Source: Planctomycetota bacterium | GTDB lineage: Bacteria > Planctomycetota > Planctomycetia > Planctomycetales > Planctomycetaceae | Reading direction: 5' to 3' | Length of the DNA stretch: 5,714 bases | Assembly (NCBI GenBank): GCA_013151585.1 | Contig: JAADHY010000337.1 | Coordinates: forward strand, 1-5,714 | Shown here: piece after piece, positions 1-3,900 of the stretch | Position numbering within the stretch: position 1 is the first letter of the stretch | How the letters are laid out: the number at the start of each line of letters is the position of its first letter | Program-made: the position numbers and the translations under genes | Notes under the pieces: model-generated | What the model saw: only the letters and a program-made list of their open reading frames with translations | What the model was told of the DNA's origin: nothing | The model's database searches: none

Positions 1-322
1 TACGTGAGTTGCACCAAGCGGCCGGCGGTGTCGTACGAGCGCTGGATCGTGTAGGTCACGCCGTCGATCGTGAGGCTCTCGGTCGCCAACCGGCCGGCAT
101 CGTCGTAAGTAAAAGTGACGGTGCTACTGTACCGCCCCTTGACCGCACTGAGAATGTTTCCATCTTCGTCGTTGACATGTCCGTGTCATCCGGTGGGTCC
201 GCGGCCGTTTTGCCGAACGAACGGTGCTCCCTCGCAATCCGCCGGCCGGCCAGGTCGTAAATGTGCGTCACGAAGTTGCCCTTCCGGTCGGTGCGGACTT
301 TCAGCTAGCCGGCAGGCTCGCA
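1..322 (-). pseudogene. RHS/YD-repeat protein fragment, degraded, running off the left edge
   Basis: Translating the minus strand gives spaced YD repeats: a decayed CEPAG-stop unit (about 305-322), IYDLAGRR (tyrosine codon 257-259), TYDDAGRL (tyrosine codon 105-107) and SYDTAGRL (tyrosine codon 33-35). The last two lie 24 residues apart, a normal YD-repeat spacing. RHS/YD repeats build the shell of large secreted or toxin-delivering proteins. The gene is broken. An in-frame TAG at 305-307 falls where the arginine of a YDxxGR unit should be. The frame then changes between the stretch ending DPPDDTD and the stretch starting NDEDGNILS, near 167-182. The homologous segment at 1368-1511 is 144 nt, against 140 nt here, so a loss of about 4 nt explains the shift. 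Sequence beyond position 1 may continue the second frame. I am confident of the RHS identity and fairly confident that it is non-functional as read. Confidence 0.78.
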
Positions 323-415
323 GCAAAATTCCCGTTTTCCGTTCTCCAAGGGCATGGGCCCCACACAGGTCGGTGGCGCCGCGCAATCCCACAAGGACGC
401 GCAAAAATCGAAAAC

Positions 416-429
416 GGGGCCTGATCCCC
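416..429 (-). terminator. Weak hairpin downstream of the DUF4375 gene, possible terminator
   Basis: On the minus strand a GGGG/CCCC stem with a 6-nt loop begins 20 nt after the stop codon at 449-451. It is followed by two T-runs (complements of A-runs at 411-414 and 403-407). The stem is only 4 bp, so intrinsic termination would be weak. Position and T-richness are the only support. Confidence 0.25.
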
Positions 430-448
430 AAGCAGAGCTTCGAGCAGG

Positions 449-1027
449 TCATGGAGTTGTCTTCTTCCTTTCACCATCTGCGGGCTGATCTGGGTCGCCG
501 CCTACACTTTCGGGGGGATACCGTGGCTCTGTGCTCCGCCAGTACGCAATAGCGAGGTCGATGATGTTCTCGCCAGTTTCGTAGAATTGCATGCTGAGCC
601 GGAACAGCTCCTCCTCGACGCGCGGATGCTTTTCCTCGAACTCCACCATCACCTTCATGCGCTTCTGGCGGTCTCGGGGAAGTGCCTCTGGCGGGAATAG
701 ACTGATCGCTTTGGCGAGCAAATCGTATGTCTTCGTGCTACCGATTCTCTTGAGCGCTTCCAATGTCTCCTGAGCACGGTCCCCCGGTTCGTTGTAGAGC
801 CACTGATCGATGCCACCGTTGTCGACGTCGTGAATTAGGAGGCCTACCAGGAGGAGTGTCTGCTCTCGTTCGCTCACCAAGTCCAGAGCCTCCCCCATAG
901 TCTCGGCATCCGTGGCGAGCAGCTTTTTCCAACATGGCCTGTAAATCGAAACCCACTCGTCCCTGCTGTCAGGATTGAGGTCGTGGTAGGACGCAATGAT
1001 TCTATCTGAACCGCGTTGCTCGCTCAT
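449..1027 (-). CDS. DUF4375 / DMP19-like small acidic protein
   Basis: This 192-residue, probably cytoplasmic protein has no signal peptide or membrane segment from the chosen start. The family signature is clear at residues 68-99: DVDNGGIDQWLYNEPGD, then ETLEALKRIGS, which matches the DUF4375 pattern of NGG-x-x-Q-x-x-x-N followed by an EALxxIGA-like helix. The C-terminal helix ending near AYWRS (about 140-164) also fits the domain. The protein is acidic, with about 37 Asp/Glu against 25 Lys/Arg. The best-known relative, Neisseria DMP19, is a DNA-mimic protein that counters a repressor. Whether this protein does anything similar is unknown. An ATG at 1144 would add 39 residues with a hydrophobic run. 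I prefer 1027 because GGAG sits 7 nt upstream of it and the domain does not need the extension. RHS remnants lie on both sides on the same strand, so an immunity-type role is possible but unproven. Confidence 0.75.
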   Translation of the reverse strand: MSEQRGSDRIIASYHDLNPDSRDEWVSIYRPCWKKLLATDAETMGEALDLVSEREQTLLLVGLLIHDVDNGGIDQWLYNEPGDRAQETLEALKRIGSTKTYDLLAKAISLFPPEALPRDRQKRMKVMVEFEEKHPRVEEELFRLSMQFYETGENIIDLAIAYWRSTEPRYPPESVGGDPDQPADGERKKTTP

Positions 1028-1034
1028 CTGAAAA

Positions 1035-1038
1035 CTCC
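1035..1038 (-). promoter_or_regulatory. Ribosome binding site deciding the DUF4375 start
   Basis: The minus strand reads CGGAG, then TTTTCAG, then ATG. The GGAG lies 7 nt from the ATG at 1025-1027. The upstream alternative ATG at 1144 has no comparable motif, which favours the shorter 192-residue protein. Confidence 0.6.
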
Positions 1039-1209
1039 GATAAACGTACGGCAACAGCGGGACAGCGCGACGGTGGTGCGTCATCAACGCCCATATCAGC
1101 ACAGCAAGAAGCAGTGCTAGCTCCTTCCTCGCAACACGCGGCATCTTTCAATGTGTCCGAGTTTGCATTTGCGAAATTGTCGGCTCAAAAGCCCTGATAA
1201 CACAAAAAC

Positions 1210-1237
1210 GCTCACTTCGTTCGACCCCAGCCACCCG
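1210..1237 (+). repeat. Interspersed repeat, copy A (half element)
   Basis: This 28-nt stretch matches 1532-1559 at 22 of 28 positions, and the core GTTCGACYCCAGCCACYCG matches at 17 of 19. Five of the six differences are transitions, as expected for two old copies. I recall similar elements (GGGGGCTCGCT followed by CGACCCCAGCCAC) scattered between genes in planctomycete genomes, but could not check this. Unlike copy B, this copy lacks the upstream CTGGGG arm and so cannot form the hairpin. Confidence 0.5.
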
Positions 1238-1367
1238 TCGAAGCCGTCTTTCGCAGGACGCCAATACATTCGTCCGCCACACCAGAAGTCGATCGTGGCG
1301 ATGACCTCAGCGGTGCGGTTGCGCGTAAGGTGCCCCCAACGTGATCGAACCCTGGAGTGCCGACCTA

Positions 1368-1515
1368 CCTCCCAGAATCGCCACAAGTGAACGTAGCTGC
1401 GTTATTGTACCAATCTCTGGTCATATTGTGAATATTTGGATCTTCCTCGGACGTGAAAGTCTCTGCGTCGGCGGCGGGATCCGTGGCCTGTCTGCCGAAG
1501 GAGCGGTATTCGCAC
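1368..1515 (-). pseudogene. Second RHS/YD-repeat remnant, homologous to the one at 90-229
   Basis: The minus strand encodes EYRSFGRQATDPAADAE, then a stretch reading SEEDPNIHN, and ends TFTCGDSGR immediately before a TAG stop at 1365-1367. It aligns with the fragment at 90-229: EHRSFGK with EYRSFGR, ADPPDD with TDPAAD, EDGNI with EDPNI, and TFTYDDAGR with TFTCGDSGR. In the last pair the YD tyrosine has become cysteine and the aspartate glycine, so the repeat unit has decayed. Only about 48 residues remain. Homology fades at about 1515, just before interspersed repeat copy B, which suggests that the element marks a breakpoint. There is no start codon or ribosome site for this piece. It is a relic rather than a gene. 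Confidence 0.65.
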
Positions 1516-1525
1516 GCGGGACCGC

Positions 1526-1559
1526 CTGGGGGCTTGCTGTGTTCGACTCCAGCCACTCG
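1526..1559 (+). repeat. Interspersed repeat, copy B, with hairpin potential
   Basis: This is the same element as copy A, in the same orientation 322 nt away. It keeps the left arm CTGGGG (1526-1531), which pairs with CTCCAG (1547-1552) across a 15-nt loop, with one G-T wobble. The element directly abuts RHS remnant 2. It has no coding capacity of its own. It could be a REP-like or MITE-like dispersed element. The family assignment is from memory and unverified. Confidence 0.5.
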
Positions 1560-1602
1560 TTGTCCGCCGCCTATCCGTCCTCAGCCACTCGTCACTTGTC
1601 CG
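1551..1602 (+). repeat. Short local duplication (AGCCACTCGT ... TGTCCG)
   Basis: AGCCACTCGT occurs at 1551-1560 and again, identically, at 1583-1592. In each case TGTCCG follows, directly at 1561-1566 and after 4 extra bases at 1597-1602. The first unit overlaps the right end of interspersed repeat copy B, and copy A ends with the near-identical AGCCACCCGT. This looks like a partial tandem duplication of the end of the element. The rest of 1603-1662 shows nothing recognisable. Confidence 0.4.
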
Positions 1603-1662
1603 TGGTCGGACGTCGCCTGTCAACCTTTCGAGCCGACGGTTGGGCTTGATCAGCACGGGGGC

Positions 1663-1679
1663 GGTTCACTGAGTGCACC
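1663..1679 (-). terminator. Imperfect hairpin just after the transporter stop codon
   Basis: A 7-position stem with one mismatch (GGTtCAC pairing with GTGcACC) and a 3-nt loop lies 4 nt beyond the TGA at 1684-1686. No T-run follows, so it is not a typical intrinsic terminator. It may only stabilise the 3' end. Confidence 0.2.
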
Positions 1680-1683
1680 GTAG

Positions 1684-3633
1684 TCACAAGTACCCGAGCT
1701 GTTGGGCGGTGGAGCAGGTCGCGATCATCCAGAAGAAAGCGCCGGCCAGAAACAAGGCGATCCGCAGTGGCCAGCTCGGGCGCAGCGGCTTCGGCAGCAG
1801 TGTCAGGTTCACGGCCAGAGCATGCCAGCAGCTAAACCCGAGTGCGAAGTTGTAGATGAGCGTGGCAATGACGAGCAGCTCAGTCGGTTGCTTCAGCGAG
1901 AGCATGACCATGCCGAAGGCCGCGTAGACCATCAGCACTGTGAAGTAGACGTAGCGGATCGTCTTTGGATCCAGGCGGCGGAGCATCCGGCTGCTAGTCC
2001 AGAAGGCATCGACCCAGCGGCGCACGATGCCGTCAGCCGTCTGTGCCATCGCCGGGCCCAAGACGAGAAAGCCGCAGAAGACGGTCAGGAACCAGAAGAG
2101 CGGGCCGAATCCCGGCCAGCTTTGATCGACGGCTTGGCGTACACCGTCGGCGGTCATGGTGGCGGCCACCCACTTGTCAGGCACCTCGAATCCGCGCGGC
2201 AGAAACTGCACCGAAAGCATGCTGGGCAGAGCCAATCCGAAAAAGCAGGCTGGCATCCAGATGGCCAGTTGATCACGAGCCAGATGCCGGACCCAGCGCC
2301 GCCATCGCGGCAGCGACTCGGAATCGACCAGGAAGACGGTCCCCACGTGGGAAAGCTGCAAGTGCCGGCCGCCGATCATGCTCGGGATGGCGCCCACGTG
2401 CCGCCCCATGCCCCAGCCTTGGTCGCGGGTGTAGTTGCTGATAACGGTGTTTGTCAGACCGCCCGATCCAGAGATGGCGACCAAAGCCGAGAGGATTCCG
2501 ATCAGCGACCAGTCGATCTTCGGCCAGCCGCGGCCGCTGAGCGCCGAAACGAAAAGGTTGTCGAGATTGTCACCGTCGCGGATGCCGTCTCCGTCGAAGT
2601 CGACAAACGGATCGAGTTGGCCATCGCCGTCGGCATCGGTCGGGAATGGGCCTTCCAGCTCGCCGTCTGCATCGATGTCGTATCGGAAGGACTCATCCGG
2701 CCGTCCGTCGCGGTTCAGGTCGGGCCAAAAGCGTGGTTTTTCGGGCGTCCCCAGGTTAACCATCGGATCGGGTTGACCATCCGCGTCCAAATCCGTGGCG
2801 TAGTCAGGCCGAAAGACGGTCCCGAATTTCAGCTTCAGGGATGGTTCGATGACATCCAGCCGCCCGTCGCCGTCCCAGTCTTCGCCCGGATCGAGCCGTC
2901 CGTTGCCGTTCCGGTCTTCCGGACGGCTGATCGGGACCTCTCCGAATTTGAAGAAACCTGTGAAAATCTCGATCCACGTTTCCCATCGCGAGAAAAAGAC
3001 GGCGAGAGTCAACAGGAAGGCCATGATGGTCACGAGCTTGATCGACATGACCACTCGCAACGAATTGTAGACTTTACCGCCGAAGATGAGCGGGATCAGA
3101 CCGCCCAGAAAGATGGCGTAGCTGAGAACACGGAGCATGGTTTTGTGGGTCATGGTGATGCCCAGCCACGTGACAACCGCGTGCGGGTCATCAGGGGTCG
3201 GAACGTGGCCCAGGATCGCGGTTGCCAGCGGCGTGGCGGCGAAGGCGGCCAGATACGGGAAGATGGAGCCGAAGTCGAGGATCAAATAGGCGATGATCCA
3301 GAAGGTCGGGCCGGGCAGCGTACGAAACTTGCCGACGAAGATCGGCTCGCCGGTGTAAAGTGTGTAGCGGCTGATCTCGAGGTTGTAGACGACCTGCCCC
3401 AAGATGCTCAAGGTCGCCAGCCAGAGCAATCCGCCGCCGTACTTGGCTGTGACCATCGGGCCGGTCAGCCATTCGCCGCCTCCGATGGACGCGGCGCCCA
3501 AAACGAGCCCCGGTCCGATCATCGCGGTCCAGTCTTTCCAACCGAACCGAGGTGGTTCGGGCAACTCGGCGACGTTCCAGCGAGGCATTTGGCGGGAGCC
3601 GACCGCTGGGGCTTGCTTCGTGGCTTTTTCCAT
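1684..3633 (-). CDS. Nramp-related (GGGE-type) membrane transporter with EF-hand-like insert
   Basis: This 649-residue membrane protein has about 11 hydrophobic segments: roughly residues 35-59, 67-87, 110-141, 166-186, 192-214, 375-400, 456-476, 511-535, 560-580, 584-610 and 620-642. That is the number expected for the LeuT-fold Nramp family of divalent-metal transporters. TM1 carries GPGLVLGAASIGGGEW, clearly Nramp-like around GPG, but the metal-binding DPGN is replaced by GGGE (residues 51-54). TM6 has SGSGGLTN (388-395) where canonical proteins have the MPH motif. The substrate is therefore uncertain, and a symbol such as mntH would be unjustified. Typical Nramps have 400-450 residues. 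The extra length is largely a loop at about 240-356 between TM5 and TM6 with seven Asp/Asn-rich calcium-type loops. The start at 3633 has a strong GGGGAGAA 7 nt upstream. In-frame ATGs at 3753 and 3669 would add Arg-rich, poorly conserved-looking residues. The gene is divergent from the one at 3901. Confidence 0.85.
   Translation of the reverse strand: MEKATKQAPAVGSRQMPRWNVAELPEPPRFGWKDWTAMIGPGLVLGAASIGGGEWLTGPMVTAKYGGGLLWLATLSILGQVVYNLEISRYTLYTGEPIFVGKFRTLPGPTFWIIAYLILDFGSIFPYLAAFAATPLATAILGHVPTPDDPHAVVTWLGITMTHKTMLRVLSYAIFLGGLIPLIFGGKVYNSLRVVMSIKLVTIMAFLLTLAVFFSRWETWIEIFTGFFKFGEVPISRPEDRNGNGRLDPGEDWDGDGRLDVIEPSLKLKFGTVFRPDYATDLDADGQPDPMVNLGTPEKPRFWPDLNRDGRPDESFRYDIDADGELEGPFPTDADGDGQLDPFVDFDGDGIRDGDNLDNLFVSALSGRGWPKIDWSLIGILSALVAISGSGGLTNTVISNYTRDQGWGMGRHVGAIPSMIGGRHLQLSHVGTVFLVDSESLPRWRRWVRHLARDQLAIWMPACFFGLALPSMLSVQFLPRGFEVPDKWVAATMTADGVRQAVDQSWPGFGPLFWFLTVFCGFLVLGPAMAQTADGIVRRWVDAFWTSSRMLRRLDPKTIRYVYFTVLMVYAAFGMVMLSLKQPTELLVIATLIYNFALGFSCWHALAVNLTLLPKPLRPSWPLRIALFLAGAFFWMIATCSTAQQLGYL
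2566..2916 (-). other. Seven EF-hand/TSP3-like DxDxDG loops inside the transporter
   Basis: In transporter numbering the loops start at about residues 240 (DRNGNGRLDPGE), 252 (DWDGDGRLDVIE), 281 (DLDADGQPD), 305 (DLNRDGRPD), 319 (DIDADGELE), 333 (DADGDGQLD) and 345 (DFDGDGIRD). The first two are complete 12-residue EF-hand loops: D1, D/N3, D/N5, G6, L8, D9 and the bidentate E12. They abut exactly with a 36-nt period (2881-2916 and 2845-2880). The last two also abut (2602-2637 and 2566-2601). Loops 3-7 lack E12 and resemble thrombospondin type-3 or dockerin-type loops. Standard Nramp topology (N-terminus inside) puts the TM5-TM6 loop outside the membrane, where calcium is available. Calcium binding is inferred from the motifs. 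Confidence 0.8.
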
Positions 3634-3640
3634 CCGAGAC

Positions 3641-3648
3641 TTCTCCCC
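3641..3648 (-). promoter_or_regulatory. Ribosome binding site of the transporter gene
   Basis: GGGGAGAA on the minus strand sits 7 nt before the ATG at 3631-3633. This is a good Shine-Dalgarno at normal spacing. It selects the start beginning MEKATKQ over the longer in-frame openings at 3669 and 3753. Confidence 0.65.
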
Positions 3649-3746
3649 AAGAACAGATCGCTTCAGCATGCCATAGCCGGCCCCCGTCTGCAACGCTGCT
3701 CGTGGCGGTTTCGTTGGCCGGTGCGCGGCGGCTCCGTGTGGGAAAC

Positions 3747-3775
3747 TTCGCATCCGACCGGCTTTGCACTATGAT
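3747..3775 (+). promoter_or_regulatory. Candidate sigma-70-type promoter for the large plus-strand gene
   Basis: TTCGCA (4 of 6 to TTGACA) is followed after exactly 17 nt by TATGAT (5 of 6 to TATAAT). Transcription would start near 3782, leaving a leader of about 120 nt. Such matches also arise by chance, and planctomycete promoters are poorly characterised. Confidence 0.35.
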
Positions 3776-3900
3776 CTTCCTGCCTGACGCGGCCCCGGGC
3801 CGATGAGGCCCATTCCAATGGACGTGCTGAGCGAGCATTCGGGCTGGCCGAGAGGTTCGCCGGCTTCCTGCCTTCCGAGAACATCACGAATTTAACAAAT

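Larger units (their letters stand above)
1028..1367 (-). other. Non-coding stretch between the DUF4375 gene and RHS remnant 2
   Basis: I see no convincing gene here. A minus-strand open frame covering 1117-1386 has no recognisable domain. It is rich in Arg and Trp, and its GWLGSNE segment is simply the translation of the interspersed repeat at 1210-1237. If RHS remnant 2 once had a C-terminal toxin tip ahead of an immunity gene, this is where it would have been. Nothing recognisable survives. No strong sigma-70-type promoter for the DUF4375 gene was spotted. Confidence 0.5.
3634..3900. other. Divergent intergenic region between the transporter and the large plus-strand gene
   Basis: This 267-nt region must hold the upstream signals for both genes. 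On the plus strand it has a plausible sigma-70 promoter (3747-3775) and a small GC-rich hairpin, GGGCC-GATGA-GGCCC, at 3797-3811, which would lie in the leader of the plus gene. The last 20 nt before 3901 are AT-rich. I found no convincing promoter for the minus-strand transporter and no operator-like palindrome large enough to name. Confidence 0.5.

Noticed and set aside
1028..1144. A 39-residue N-terminal extension of the DUF4375 protein with a hydrophobic run
   Set aside because: The ATG at 1144 has no ribosome site, whereas the ATG at 1027 has GGAG at 7 nt and gives a normal-sized domain protein.
1117..1386. An 89-codon minus-strand open frame as a possible remnant RHS toxin tip
   Set aside because: It has no domain, it overlaps the end of RHS remnant 2 in another frame, and part of it is the interspersed repeat in translation. 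It is kept only as the place where a tip could once have been.
1530..1556. A tRNA T-arm-like TTCGACT sequence
   Set aside because: The flanking bases do not form a 5-bp T-stem, no acceptor or anticodon arm is present, and the same core recurs at 1219 as part of a dispersed repeat.
3634..3753. A 40-residue N-terminal extension of the transporter
   Set aside because: The extension is Arg/Ala/Pro-rich with no signal-peptide character, and the ATG at 3633 has a strong Shine-Dalgarno.
1702..3774. A 690-codon plus-strand open frame opposite the transporter gene
   Set aside because: It is the antisense shadow of the transporter. Its protein is highly charged and low in hydrophobic order with no domain, whereas the minus strand gives a clear 11-segment membrane protein with Nramp motifs.
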